64,000 nt of DNA from Viola odorata (GCA_963691705.1 OY829538.1:80296781-80360780), one strand, 5' to 3'. Numbered from the stretch's first letter, positions 27,223 to 40,829 are shown. A program made the numbers and translations. Notes: generated by a model from the letters alone, not told the origin.

Positions 27223-28955
27223 TCAGTGCTCTTCTTGTCTACGAAGAAAAGGGATTATATCCTGCAAAAGTCCATAGTGATCATCAGGAACCTGATACTG
27301 ACCGTGGAGGCGTTGTTGGTTCATCGTCATCAAATTCTGTGGGTTATATCCGAGTTGGTTGGTTAGTTGAGGCATTTGGGCAAGAAAGTCCTGATGAGGA
27401 TAGCCCAGCCCACCACCACCTGCCGCCGCCATGTGCGGTGGAGCTAGCAAGGAATGAGAGAACATGGTGGCGGCAGCAGCATTCCCTCTCAGGGTTGCCG
27501 GGATTGGATGGTTGTGTTGGCCTTCATATGTTGTGATCACGACCGTTGGATCTTGAAATGATCTCTCCACTCTCTTCTTCACTCCACATTTCTGTGTAGT
27601 GCACCGATAATAGCTCCTGAAAATTAATTAACCAAACAAGATGCCACTCAATATTTTCTTTTCTATTTTTTTTACAAAAAAGTATAAAGCGTTTTAAGTG
27701 TTTCATTTAGACAATCCTAATTAATTGTATTGTCCAACTCTAAACTCTAAACTCTTAGTTTGAATATAGGAAATTACTTGTTTTCTACTTTTTTTTCTTC
27801 TAAAAAAACAATATACAAAAAGGTTTGAATTGATTCTACTTGCATTAATTGCTTGCTTCTAATTTCAAGTTCCTAAAGGGGTATGTTTTTTCTTGTGTAA
27901 AGGAGCTTTCAGAATTGCGCGTTAGGTTCAAGATTATATGCAATTAACTCATGAACTGTGTAATTCATGTAAAGTTGATCAAGGGCGAGTTCAAGTCATC
28001 AGTTGCTATTTTTGAAAAAAGAAAAGAGTTTATGAATTAATATACTTCAATGAGTTTATAAAAAAGAGTTTATATAGACACATCAATTAGTTATATATAT
28101 TTCATGTAAAAAGAGTTAGGTTTTCAGTTCGAGTCGACCGTTGCTATTTATGAAAAAAGAAAAAGAAAAGAGTTTATGAATATACCTTGGATAAGGACTA
28201 TTCTTGACGGCCTTCTGCCCATATTTCCTCCATCTATAACCATCTTCTAGATGATCAACTTCACTCTTGGTCATGAAGGCAAATCTCGGCAGTTTCTCTC
28301 TTTTCTCCCCCTTTTTCTTTCCTTTGTCCCTGTTTTTGATTGATTGATTTTATTATAGTCAAACCATAAAAATCGATATTGCACCATATATATATGATGA
28401 ATTGAAATCAAGATATATAGTAGCTAAATGTTGAAGAAAAACTTACATTTTCTTGTTAGAGCACTCTCCCGATCCATCTCCCGATCCATCCTCTGATGGA
28501 TTGGTATTATCATCAGTGATCTCTTTCTTGGGTTTGCAAGAATCTTCTTCTCCACCTCCACCACCACCACCAGCCTCAGCACTGGAAGAGAAAGAAACTG
28601 AAGAATTTGGAGTAGATGGTGTAATCACACTATTGCCGCCACCACCAACTTCCATATTTAGATTTGGGGTGGAGCTAACTGCTTCAATGGAGGAGAAAAC
28701 TTCAGAAGAAGAAGGGGACAAGCCGAAAGCTTTCGCTATGGAATTGTAATCCATGTTCGATCCGTGGAGGCAATCGGTGAAGCTAGTCATGTAGGGATAA
28801 TTAGGATCAAATCCATGATGATGAGCTTGTGGGGTGTAACTTGAAGAAGAAGATCCAAGAAAGTTAGAAAAAGAAGGCTTGACATGATCATGATCATAGT
28901 TTTCTTGGAATGGAGTGTGGTAGTAATTTAGGTCTTTGTGGTCATCACCTGACAT
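27223..28955 (-). CDS. WRKY28: WRKY transcription factor, group IIc (WRKY28/71/8-like)
   Basis: Nuclear DNA-binding regulator of W-box genes; relatives act in defence, senescence and branching. Three exons (minus) join in frame: 28955-28447, 28329-28186 and 27616-27223, giving 348 aa. The single WRKY domain has YRWRKYGQKAVKNSPYPR followed by SYYRCTTQKC and GQHNH, the C-X4-C-X23-H-X-H type. As is standard for WRKY domains, an intron splits the Arg codon after NSPYP. The sequence just before the domain (RFAFMTKSEVDHLEDG) is typical of the WRKY8/28/71 branch. The N-terminus is rich in Ser, His and acidic residues and has a Gly run near residue 130. The C-terminus has an Ala/Gly-rich part and QDIIPF. 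No lesion is seen. The symbol is a best guess within the WRKY8/28/71 group. Confidence 0.95.
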
Positions 28956-29140
28956 GGAATCAAGAAATTATTAACTAGCTAGCTAGGAAGATGAAGAATT
29001 GAAGGAGAGGAGGAGGAGGAGGAGGAGGAGGAGGAAGAGGAGGAGCAAGAGTAGGAGATGGAGAAGAAGAAGGGTTTGGTTTTAGGTCTTTGGTGGTGTT
29101 AGACTTTTTGGCTTGTGTTTGTATTTATGCTGGTTTACTT
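28956..29140 (-). promoter_or_regulatory. WRKY 5' UTR with (TCC)n tract and TATA-like box
   Basis: On the coding strand the leader carries a (TCC)n run (plus strand AGG repeats at about 29005-29046), and a CATAAATA box lies near 29121-29128, about 165 nt upstream of the ATG. CT-rich leaders are common in plant genes. Core-promoter assignment is inferred. Confidence 0.45.
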
Positions 29141-32100
29141 GTTTGAGTTTTTTATTATAAAAGAAATGAAATAGAAGAAACGTTGTGTAGGTTTGAATGG
29201 GACTTGGAGATATGCCACTTTATAAAGAAAAGTTGACAAACTACTACCAATTAGAAGAGCAAAAAGTGCATTTAAACCGCTGCTTTTCTTAATTTCTTCC
29301 ATCATCAATTGGGATTTGGGAGTGTTAAGAAGAGCAAAAAAAATAAAATTAATCAAATAATTAGAGTTATTTTTTTCATAAATAAACTTGATTAGTTAGA
29401 GTACTCACATTCGATCAACAAATCGCAGTAAATTAAGAGTCGTTGGTATTCAAAAACAATCATAATTATAACGGATTGATTTGGTATTTCGTGTGAAACA
29501 ATAAAAGCCTATACATATCTTGAGTTCGAATTCGTTAACTTATTAAACTCCATCTTTGGAAAGAAAATTAATAAATTAAGCCTATACCATTATGAATTAA
29601 TTATTTTTTTTTATTTTTTTGTGGTAAATGAATTAACTCGTTTTACTTGAGCTCAAACCCATTCCTTTTTTTTAAACACAAAAGTCACTCAATTGGGATC
29701 TTATAATTTATTTTATTATTGCTCATATTCTTACATTTTTTTTCAAGAAATGCCATTCAATTGTATGATCTCATTTTACTATTGCTCAATGCTTAATTTT
29801 TTTAACTTTTTATAAATAAAGTAAGATTTGAATTCAAATTTTTATCGTTGGCTGATAATAATAAACTGTGTGATCATTGTTACATAATTTTTATTATTGT
29901 TAATTACTTCAATAAAATTTATAAAAAAAAATATTGCTAAGAAAAATAAAGTCAAAAGAATTTACCTTTTATAGCTTTTACACAACATAATTGATCAAAA
30001 AACAAGGAGAAAAGAAACTAAAGTACCTTTTTTTAAGTAATTTAATTATTTTAACATGGAAAATTATTTGAATGGAAAAGGATAAGTCAGCGAAGACTAC
30101 CAGTAACGGGTTATAGTCAGTCACGAGGTCCAGGTCAGAGTATCACTTTTCTTTAAATTTATTATTATATTTTTTATGCAATAATTTCAGTTTTGGGTCA
30201 AACGTTCAAACTTTACTATTTGCATAGTATGGCCGTATGAGAATATCAGGCTTACACGTGTCTAGACTGGCACCGTCTTTTGACCGTAGCCGACACTTGG
30301 CATTGGCACGTGGGAGACGCCTCAGCTCTAGCATTTGCCTCCCGACTCAAGTCATGTCACTCCAATCACTCACTTATACTAGCTAATAAGACTACGTGCT
30401 AGAGTTGGTGATTACAAATTAGAAAATTTTTAATTTTTTAATTTAAAAAATATTATAAGTTTAAATAGTGGTAAGATAAATTTCAAAAAAATCGCCAACG
30501 TTACCTTATTAATTTGGATGCATGTTTAGTTGGAATATCGAGGCTAATACTCTTGCCTCTTCAAAGTTCAAACTCAATTATGTCTATAGTATGACTTGTG
30601 ATCGAGTAATATAATAATTTGTATTACTCTTAATTCCGATTTCAATTTCATATCTAAAGAATTTATTTGAATAGTTATTAATTATGTTCGAACGAGATCA
30701 GTTTCATGTTGAAAAAAAAAAAACTCTCGGAAGACGAAAGAATAAAAATTAATCCTGTCTTGCTGATGGGAATCTTTCGTCATCTTTCTTCTGTTTGGAT
30801 TTGTTGCGACGGATTTGGTCTTCTTTTTTTTTTTTTTAAAGTAAGGATTTAAAATTTTAAAATTCTTTTTTCCCTTTAAATTCCAAGACCTAGAAACAAA
30901 AATTCAGAAAAAAGTTACCGAATCATGTTAACTTTCGAGATCAATATTATTCACACTAGATCAATATACGAAGAGATAAAATATTTCTAACATAAAATTA
31001 CGATTCATTTTTTATTTTCCCGATTGTTTTGTGTATCGTTAAATTGATTAATCTTTGATTAAACATGATTATATTTTAAAGAGAGTGTTTCTCCAAACAT
31101 GTCACACCGGACTTAAGCTGGCCCGAAAACTGATGATAGCTGGATTGTTTTATTTTATTTTAAGAGAAGATAAAAGGAAAAAGAAAACCTTGAATTCATT
31201 GACAAATATATAAAATCATGAAGGTAGACCGATGTGTGAAGGCAGCTTGATGCGTAGGTAGGGGTTTTTGTCTGACATAATTGATTGATAAGGTTGTCTT
31301 GCTCTCATTTCTGCCTCAAACTCACATTTCAGGTTGTCATTTTCAGGAACGTTTTCATTGGATCAAATTGCAGTATCCAGACGTAGAAGAAAAAATTGCT
31401 CAAAAAGTTTCTTACTCTGAGTAATTCTCGAATATTTTTATAATATCAACTCATACTTTGTATCTCATTTACAGAAAATTATCGTCTTCGTAAACATACT
31501 CGACACCATATTAGGGAGTGCTCTATATCTCCATTTGAAATCAATGGTGTGAGTTTTCCGATGATCAATTCAGGTATATATAAGTTCGAGTCTGTAATTG
31601 GGGTTCATCCCTTAGTGTGTCTCGTCATACTTCACGGCCTATTCACATACATTGTGGGGTCCACTACTAACTATTGAGGTCCATATATGCGGTTCTTATG
31701 TATTTCAGTGGTAAACCAACCACTTATATGAGTACGATATAAAGTACGATGTAACAACATCCCGAGAGTACCTGATAGTTAGCTTTTACTTGAACGATTG
31801 TACATCTATAACTAAAAAACTCACCAATAATATCCGTTATGGGGTCATAAACTTTATAAATTTATATCATTTACTGCTTATATAAGTAAGTAAGGTGTAA
31901 AATGTAATCGTAATACTACACAGTAGAAAATCCAAAAAAAAGCTTGCTACTAATCATATTGAGTACGGAAAAAAAAACTCATGGATCCTTCCGTGATCTG
32001 AAGAACTTCATGTCGTCAGCTGCCTGTCTATATCTATTTGCTTTTTTTTGAATGGAAAAAAAATAAAAAGGTAGCAATTGGTAGTATTATTGGCATGTGC

Positions 32101-33523
32101 TAAGCTTTTCTGGTCAACAAAAGACATTTTCAAAGCCATAATTAAAATAAGAGAAAGGAGATAATTAATTAAGAAAAAAATTTCATGGAAAAGAAGCAAA
32201 AAAAAGGTTACTTTTCGATTAGATTTACTTCCATCATGATCATATATCAACAACTCCAATTGCACATTTTATTCGAGAAGAGATTCTTTCTTTTTGTTCA
32301 AAATCTAGAAGTTTTTGTGTACCAATCCATTTTTTATGGTATTATGCATATATAGTGGTGAATTCTTTAAAAAAAAAAATTATGTCTTCTGTAATAAAAT
32401 CTGATAAGTGAGATTTCGAGTAAATGTTTACGTAATCTTTTTCTATTCGAAGAAATGATTCATCGAAATAATGAGTCATCATCGATATCGACACATTTGA
32501 GATTGCCAAATATTCGCTATTCGTTTTACATTATATGAGACCGCAATTCTCTATCTTTTTAAACTTTTGAATGTGTTAGTAGTTGAGCAACAAAAGGGTA
32601 GCATCTGTAATTATTACCAAACTGTCGGTTCAAAGGCATTACAACAATAAAAGTTTAGGTAAGTTATGCAGCTAGTAATCAAGTTCTTATATTTCGATTC
32701 GTGTACTTTTAAAACTTACAATGTACAATTCTATAAAATTTTATTCGTTTTAATGGTTAACTTTTAAGGAAAAAATAGGTAAAAGATCGCCAAAAAAAGT
32801 TAGTTTAAATCGATTATTTTATTGTGTTTGTTCCTCCATATTTGTTACATTTGTCCGTCGGTTTTAATATTTTATTGAAAAATATTAAAATGGTAGAAAA
32901 TTATAGGATTAATATTGCAAAATTTGAAAATATAAAAACTAAAGTATAAGATTTTAGAAACTATAAAGCTTTTTTAAGTACCATATCATAAAAAATTAAA
33001 GATTTTTAAATTCTTTTAATGGAAAAGATATAATTTTACTATTGTAACTTATAAAATAAATATAAAATTAAAATAATCATTGTTTGAGAAGAAGAAAAAT
33101 AATTAAAATGCTTAATTAAATTTTAATTAAAATGCATAAGTAAAAAAAATATAAAATTGACCTATAAAAAGATAAATTTTATGAGGATTCGTAAATAGAT
33201 CCCAAACTATTAAAAATCGATTTTGACGCGCATAAATTTAGAGAGTTGTTACCCGTAGAGTTGAGAATTGAGATTGAATCGAGAATGGCTTCTCCGTACA
33301 AGTTGTAAATATCATATAGGAAGAAACTATGACGCATAAAGCAGACCCCTTAACATCATGCGTATATCACTGCTAATTAAATTTAATTAAAATCATGATT
33401 AAGACCTCAAAAACAAGATTGATTAATTAAGTATTTGGTAGGATATAGATTATTCCTGTATTTTAAGAAAAATCATTTTCAGCAGAAAGGCATTCGTTTC
33501 TTGTTAATTTAATATAAATAATA

Positions 33524-33756
33524 CTCCCTCCGGACGGAAATAAGTGTCATAAAATTTTTGGACACGCATTTTAAGGAAGCTGGATGACTCACTATTTGAC
33601 CTCAAAAAATTTCGAACTTTTGTTCGAACGTACGTTAATTCTTAACATACTTCCGAGAAAAAATTAGGGGCAAAATTGTCTAAAATAATGAGTCATTCGG
33701 TCTTCTTAAAATGCGTGTCCAAAAATTTTAGGACACTTATTTCCGTCCGGAGGGAG
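33524..33756. mobile_element. Stowaway-type MITE (Tc1/mariner-related), 233 bp
   Basis: The ends are CTCCCTCCGGACGGAAATAA and its reverse complement, and the inverted repeats extend about 50 bp (through AAAATTTTTGGACACGCATT). A TA dinucleotide lies directly outside each end (33522-33523 and 33757-33758), the target duplication expected for Stowaway elements. It has no coding capacity, so it would depend on a mariner-like transposase elsewhere. The high similarity of the two arms suggests a fairly young insertion. Confidence 0.93.
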
Positions 33757-35722
33757 TAGTATATACTATATAGTGTAGCTCGTCTATGTGAAAAATAATT
33801 GGTAGTAATTAATTTAAGATGGGTGGTTGCTTAGATAGAAGACTTTTACTGGAATTGATAGGAATTAAACAAGCATATTATAGCTTGAAATTGTTGACTA
33901 TAGGTTATATTTATATTAGTATTATTTGACATATACATACATATATTATAAGTAAAGAAATAATATTAATTCTTTCCTATGTCTTGTTATTGCTAGTCCC
34001 AATCGTTATAGAGGGGGCAGGTTTTTTGTTAGGTTCAGACTTGACTTGTTGTTGCCCATATGTTCGTAAAAATCGGTTTAGTTTAGTTTGCTGCTATTGT
34101 ATTTTATCATCAGCAAACAATCAATGAATTATGTTTTATTAACACTAAGTGTATTTTTTTCCACAACTTTAACTAGCGGATAGAAATTATTTATCGAAAA
34201 TACTTTACCTAATGACAAGTAAAAAAAATGGCAAGACTAAAAAAGTGTCAGTCAAACATTCCACTAATTAAGTAATTAGTGTAATATAAGGTTGATTTGC
34301 ATCAATTTTGGTAATTATAAAGTGTGATGACTTGACCAAATGAAGAACTCATGATCTAATTTGGACAATATTTACAAAACCTAGAGTGAAATTATATAGT
34401 TAATTTAAAAAGTTGTACATATATATATATATCATGCAAATTAAAGTTATATTCCCATCCTTTTAAGGTCCAATGTCAATTATTCATTTAAAGTCTAATA
34501 TTGACAGCTGAATCACCAAACTTAAGGGAAAAAGAAGCAACTAATTACCCCTATTTTTCGGTCTGGAAATGATGGCAGAAATGACAAACATAAAAATAAA
34601 TAAAAATAAAAAATTAGGTATGGCTAAAAAATTTACGGTTCGTCAGCAAAGTGAATTAGAACTCGAAAGAATTATATATTATATAACGAGCTCATTATAT
34701 AAAAAAAATGAATTATAAGTTATAAGATCAACATAAACGATAAATACCGAACTATATGCGGTTATTGTCTAATAACTAAGGTCCAAATAGAAAAAAGGAT
34801 TAAATTTGGCCATCTTTAAATTTAATTTGTGTATTTCTCGTGTGGAAAGTGTCCTAGCTAGGAAGATAGGAACTAGAATTGTCTTTCTACATTTCCTTTA
34901 CGTCGTAAAAATGATATACAATAACGAGTTTAACTGCAACTTTATGTATTATTTTGTGAGTATATATATTCAGTTCAGTTAATTATCTAAAACAAAAATT
35001 GATCGATTTCCTCTGATATTATATATCTCCTTCGGATAGGAAAATAATTTCGTATACAATAATAGCTTTTATTTAGAAATATGACCAATCAACGTCAAGT
35101 GAAACCTATATTATCACCTAATTGTACTAACTTTTTTTGTAGTCGACACATACAATTGATTTGAATATCCACTTGAAATTTAGCTAAATTTAGCTCAAGT
35201 CAACTCGATCAATCACTATTCAAAATTTAAATCCACTCCAATTTATTCAATTCCAAATGGGTCAATAATTTCTCAATTTTTTTTATTTAATAAACTAATA
35301 TTTATTTCGTACATAATTGTTCCCAATCATAGCATCAAATTTAATAATCAAAAGCGACCAACTTGTTGTGGGACATGTCGTCTCATCCTCTTAATTATTA
35401 TTATTAGTTTATTTTTTGTTTACAAAAAATGAAAAAAGAAATTAACCTCATTGATCAACAAATGTGAAAGGTGTTCAAATGGTTAGATTCTTTCAAACGT
35501 CAGAAATTCTTTTTGACTCATTCCACCCTACTCGCCATTTCAGAGAATTTTGAGTGATAAAAGAATTTATAATTTATCTCTATATATATAAAAAAACAAA
35601 ATAAAACTTTGTCGAATGTAAGAAATAAAGTAAAATTTGTAATAATTATAGTGAATTTCCGACCTCGATAATGCTTGAATAAAATAAATATTTTAATCTA
35701 TAAATTTGAACATATATATATG

Positions 35723-35902
35723 AGCAATGCTAAACTAGTGGAAAAAACTATCGGAATTCACAAGTGGAATGACGTGACGTGATAGTTTTGTAAATAAAAT
35801 GATCATTTTATTTACAAAATTACCACCCTTTATTTACGAAACTGCCACGCCGTCATTTCGTTTGTGAATTTCGACAGTTTCTTCCGCTAATTTATCATTA
35901 CT
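35723..35902. mobile_element. MITE-like terminal-inverted-repeat element, about 180 bp
   Basis: The left arm AGCAATGCTAAACTAGTGG mirrors the right end (reverse complement AGTAATGATAAATTAGCGG). The imperfect arms extend nearly to the centre, where GTAAATAAAATGATC and GATCATTTTATTTAC form a near-perfect palindrome. No clear target-site duplication is visible, so the superfamily is not assigned. Confidence 0.7.
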
Positions 35903-36312
35903 GGATATATCGGGAAGACTGAAAAAAAGAAACAATATATTCCTAATTTTATAGTCCCACCATTTCCAACTAACTAAGAAGAAAATAGTGAAAAAACATA
36001 TATTATTACGTAACTAAAAGTTCCTTTCAAAACAAGCATACTAAAGGTTGAGCCAAGTCCATCAACCACCACTAGTTGCATATGGACGAGGCAGAGACTT
36101 GGTCATGACCACTTTCATCACGTTAATTTCGGGACTCGAATTGAAGCTATGTTGATACTTTGTAATTAGTTGATAACCGTTGAACTACATGTCCGACGAT
36201 ATTATGATCACTTAGTTAATTAATTTAGTTAATTTTTTTTTTGGGTAAAAATCCGGGCCACATTGAACAAAATAAAGACTAAAATCAACTAGCAGATTTT
36301 GGGCTGGGAAAA

Positions 36313-36340
36313 GGCATTCTGGCCACTGGACCAGAATGCC
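36313..36340. repeat. Perfect 10-bp inverted repeat (hairpin)
   Basis: GGCATTCTGG (36313-36322) and CCAGAATGCC (36331-36340) flank an 8-nt loop. It is unusually GC-rich for this spacer and followed by TATATAAAG. Role unknown. Confidence 0.8.
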
Positions 36341-36950
36341 AAACGGCTACTATATAAAGTATAGTTTGATAGTGAATTTAGCTAGGAAACTATTTATTTT
36401 ATTGTCCTTTTAGTTTGAGTAAACGATAAGTTTTTCAAGAGTCAAGTTCATCATGTTGTCAATTTCATTAGCTACTATGATTTCAAAAAGATACCACTTA
36501 TGTTATGATTAATTTCTTTACTATACATTTTCTTTCTTTCTTTTTTCAACAGTCTATTTTCTTTACTATCTAGCATGGTCTTGCAATTTAAAAATGGACA
36601 GTCTCCGGTTGTTTCCTTTGTACCATTCAATTGATCTTATTCGAGTAAGGTCGAATCTAAAATGAGTGATTCTCTTGGCACGCTTTTTCGGATATAGTAA
36701 CCTTAAACTGTGAAAGTTTGTCTTCCCCTTTATATTAAAAGAAATGATCATACCGGACCAGTCCGGTTCACCCGAACAACTTAAGATTACTTTGGCCAAA
36801 AAGTTCAACTTTCCCATCACTTGAAAGTTGAAAGTATTCAAATCAGTGAGCAAAGTCCTTTTGCCCTTTACACAGTGACACAAATACAAGAGCAAAAATA
36901 TACAAGAACTGCCAAGATTCATCATCATCATACATAACCCGTAAACGAGA

Positions 36951-37398
36951 GAAATAATACGAAAACCGCACTTTCATTCATGGCGATTTATATATAATAT
37001 TCACAAGCAACACATGAACTAGTAATACTAATAGGATTTCGAATCCCATCTACCAGCAGCTACAGAAAGAGAATTTTAATCGTTAGGTAACAAGCCTAAC
37101 GCTGGCAAAAGCATTTCTAACCTGTATAACCCTATTGGTCATCTATCCATTCCAGCCACGACATGTTGCTGAGAGCGCAACAACCTTAAACATCCAACTG
37201 GTGTTTCGCTTCAGGCAACGAGCCATGATACATTTTCCACTGATGCCTGTTTGAACTCAAGACGATAAACTGATTGCATAGTTGCCACAAGTGACAATGT
37301 GTCATTTTGTATGCAACTAGAAAACAACCTAACCCTTTGCTCTGTAAACAAAGTGCAATTTATAATTCGGGTTTTGTTGTTTCCATGAGAAGACACGT
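36951..37398 (-). other. Probable TPK 3' UTR and downstream flank
   Basis: Directly downstream of the TPK stop codon. No coding sequence is supported. Confidence 0.3.
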
Positions 37399-40300
37399 TC
37401 AAGATTTACCCTCCATTAGGTCAGCAAGTGTTATCTTTCCAAAGTTGCCTGCGTCTAGCCGATCAAACTGTTGGCAAATCTGCAAAACATCTTTGTCTGA
37501 AACTTTTCCCATCTCTTTGAGCTTGTATACGACATACTCCGATTTACTGCAAATCAAAATTCAGTAGTCAATGAAGACAACATCAAAGTCAACTTGTGTT
37601 CTACACCACACAACCACACATCAATTCAAAAGAAAAAGTCAAAGTGAATAATCGCAAGAAATTCAGTGGGGAGACAGTCAGAATTGCAGAACTACAACTG
37701 CATGGAAGCTATGACTGTGGAAATTCTAAAGATATCTCCAATAAACACCAGAATAGATAAGAACTACCAGCGAAAATTATTTGTGCAGAAGTGGATTTTA
37801 GATTTTCTGTTTCCTCGTACAAGCCACATTAGGGTCTATTTTCAACCAAGATGAAAATTTCAGGCATGACAATGCATTCGTCATCCTTGGGTAGAGCGAG
37901 AGATGCTTATTTTGTCACAACTCATGCTGTTGTTAGTAGGAGAATTGGGGGATATAGGAGTGGGTGTGGGTGCGGTCCTAGATCATTTGCACGAAATACG
38001 CATCCCATGGCGAAGTGGCTGGCCACTAGGCAAAAGCCAGATTGTTAAGAATAGAGATTAATGCCGCAGTAGTTCGAAAGGGAAACCATGAATAGGAGGT
38101 CAAAGGGTACGAGAGGCTAAGAATTTTTCTGCAGGTCTGCAGGGACCAGAAGCACATGCATCAGCTATGCCCAAACTTGCAAAAACCAGATGCAATAACT
38201 ATACACTCCACAACGAAGATCAACTAAATCTTAATCCAGACTAGTTCAATATAGCTAAATTATCAGTCTCCTCCATTCAGTTCTGCCATGCACTAAACTG
38301 ATAGTTGTATTGACTTTGGGTTTAATTTTCAAGTTCCAACAATGTAGTTTTCACTCTACCTCTCCATCCTGCTCATGTGAAGCCTTGATTGACACCTTTT
38401 CACCATTGAAATAGCCAACCACCTAGTACAGCCCTCTGTCGACATTTCCTCAACAGATGCTACTCTAACCATCCTTGCAAATATACCCGTTACTCTCTAA
38501 AAAAAGCCTATCTAGGCATCATTTTCTTCACTTGTCTGCCCAACGCTCACTAGGTCAGGACTTCTAGATGACAATTGCATAAAGTTATCTAGTAACAAAA
38601 GGACTTAAAAAGAAGGTTTCAATAACACGTCATCCATCTACCAGCTTCAGTTTAGCATAAAGTTTGACAAAGTTTGTTCAATAAAAATTGACACATATAA
38701 GGAAACTCACTAGTTTCCCCCAAATGAGAATAACAAAAGGAGTTGTTAGACATGATTACCATATGAAATTAAGAAAACATAAAGGGTCTCATTTATCCCA
38801 AAGCAAAGACCTTTGACTGCTAGATAAAAGAGCATTTGAAGAGATTCAAAACATTAAACCCCAAGGGGTATAGCGACCCATTAATGAACATGCTCTACTA
38901 CTTGTGATCCAATTCAAAACATGAAAAGGACAATATTCCTTGTTGGAAAAGGAAATATTCCGCGAGGAATAGCAACCCATTGGTGATTAAAAGGTAGCGG
39001 AATTTTGAAGAGGAAACTATCATAGGGATTGACTATTAAAAACATGCAAGCCATTACACTTTATTTTCAGTTAGTCATGAAGTTAAGAGGTGCATGTGTG
39101 GGGAAGAGTACCCCGTCCCCTGTAAGTTTGCCAATCATCGGGTCACAACTTGGCACCATGTTGCGTTTTGGCAATATATAGTTAGACTGAAAAAGGTTTT
39201 CCTATTCTTATATAAATATTTTCAGACAACGAATGGTACCCAGAAAAACTACTAGACTACACAACTATAAGGTACACAGTCCTAAGAATATCACTTAACA
39301 ACAGAAGACATTCCCGTAGAGGGAAGCTTGGAAACACTACAGCCTGGAAATCATACATCTTTTTTCTTCTGATTCAGGAATGACTTCTTATAGTTAAGAT
39401 GCAATACAATATCATGTAATTTCACAAGGACCTTCAGAGATTACTTCCTAACAGTACTAATATGCATATGGTTATCAAGTGCAGATTAAATTTCAGTGCT
39501 GCACTGAGAAGTTCAATTCTATGAGCTACAAGGTCAGTGTATAACTATAAATTCACTACTCAGCATGATTAGGGAATACAAACTGGAAGAAAATATTCTC
39601 TACCAGTGAACTGTAATCCAGCAATTCCTAACATACATACAGAATGGAAATGTACAAAAGCAAAAGAGAAATAAGACATACCTCACAAAGCCATTGTTGT
39701 CAATGTCTGCCGCAAGAAACTCAGATATGGTCATATGTTGGCCAAGAACCCATTTTGCCATCATCCTGTGGCGCTTATCTACTCTGGCCTCAGCCAAGTA
39801 CAAGAAGGCTCGAGCTACTGCAAGTGTGGATACAAGCAGCCAAATGGAAGCGAAAATCCGACCTTCCATTGATGTGAATGCCCTATCTCCATACCCAACA
39901 GTTGTGACCGACATAACAGATAAATAGAGTGAATCTAACCACCCAAGGTTCTCCACAAAATGCATAACACCAACGCCGACTCCAATACAAAGAACCACCA
40001 CACCTAATGCCAATCCCACCTTCAATCTTATCCTCATCCTACCCTTCTTGACATCGATTATATACGAGCCCTTGGAATCCTTCTGACCCCCCATTTTAGC
40101 ATGCCTCAACATGTAACTCTCTTGCAAATCAAGCACATAACTAACCATCCCAGAGAGCAAAATATCAATAAAACCAAACCCCACCAACACAAACAAAACA
40201 GAGAACAGCTTGGTGGAAGTGCTGCTTGGGGTGATATCCCCATAACCAATAGTGCACATTGTCACAATACAAAAGTACAATGCATCAACAACAGGATGTG

Positions 40301-40829
40301 TCTCATGTGCAACAAAGTGATCACGATTGATTGAATATATCACCACACCAAAAGACAAATACAATATCAATAAACAAATTGCTTGGAGAACAATTGATTG
40401 AGATGAAAACTTAGGCTTAGGGATTGCTGGGTGGTGGCAAACATCATTGATTACAGCCATAGCAGGTGCTGTTTTGGATCTGTGGAGATTGGTCTTGTTC
40501 CATGGATAACTTGGGTCAATTAACCAACTTGCTGGTGCTGATTGCTGGTGCTGGAGTGGTGATTCTAGACTAATTGTGCTGAAATCTTGATTAGAAGTGG
40601 AGGGTTTTGGAGAATTTAAGGAAAGGGTTAAGGCTTCAAAGATTGGACATGGGTCTGTTGGAGAACCAGAAGAAGGGCCGAAAATAAGGAGGTCTTTAAG
40701 CTCTGTTGGAGTTAAAGGGATAGGCAGAGAGATTTCATCTTCTTCAGGGAGAGGAAACAGGGGAGGTGGTGGTTGAGGTACCCTTTTCCTTGGACTCAAA
40801 TATGGTGGCAATAATGGCTCTTTCTCCAT
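37399..40829 (-). CDS. TPK3: Two-pore potassium channel (TPK3/TPK5-like)
   Basis: K+ channel subunit with two pore domains; dimers conduct K+ across the tonoplast or other endomembranes. Two exons (minus), 40829-39682 and 37546-37399, join in frame (AG|T) across a 2.1-kb intron, giving 431 aa. A Pro-rich N-terminus is followed by RSKTAP near residue 117, a mode-I 14-3-3 binding motif kept in TPK proteins. The first pore has CTIGYGD and the second TTVGYGD, both K+-selective filters, each flanked by two membrane helices (the second pair starts near VGLALGVVVLCIGVGVG). ARAFLYLAEARVDKRHR follows the last helix. The C-terminus has weak EF-hand remnants (ADIDNNGFVS and FDRLDAGNFGKITLADL); the second lacks the usual acidic spacing. 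Symbol chosen by neighbourhood; TPK5 is equally close by sequence. Confidence 0.95.

Larger units (their letters stand above)
29141..36950. other. AT-rich intergenic desert, 7.8 kb
   Basis: I find no supported gene across this stretch. It contains a Stowaway-type MITE (33524-33756), a second terminal-inverted-repeat element (35723-35902) and a 10-bp perfect hairpin (36313-36340), listed separately. A minus frame at 36566-36931 (121 codons, starting MMMM) has no family resemblance and probably is not a gene. Scattered CACGTG motifs near 30256 and 30307 have no evident target. Confidence 0.4.

Noticed and set aside
28453..28749. Pro/Ser-rich open frame antisense to the WRKY gene
   Set aside because: It is the opposite strand of the first WRKY exon; the coding frame is explained by the WRKY gene.
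36566..36931. 121-codon minus-strand frame starting MMMM with a signal-like start
   Set aside because: No recognisable family, and it sits in AT-rich DNA beyond the TPK 3' end; length alone is not enough.
37547..39681. Open frames within the long TPK intron (for example 37851-38048)
   Set aside because: The two flanking exons join in frame and complete a known protein; the intron frames have no homology.
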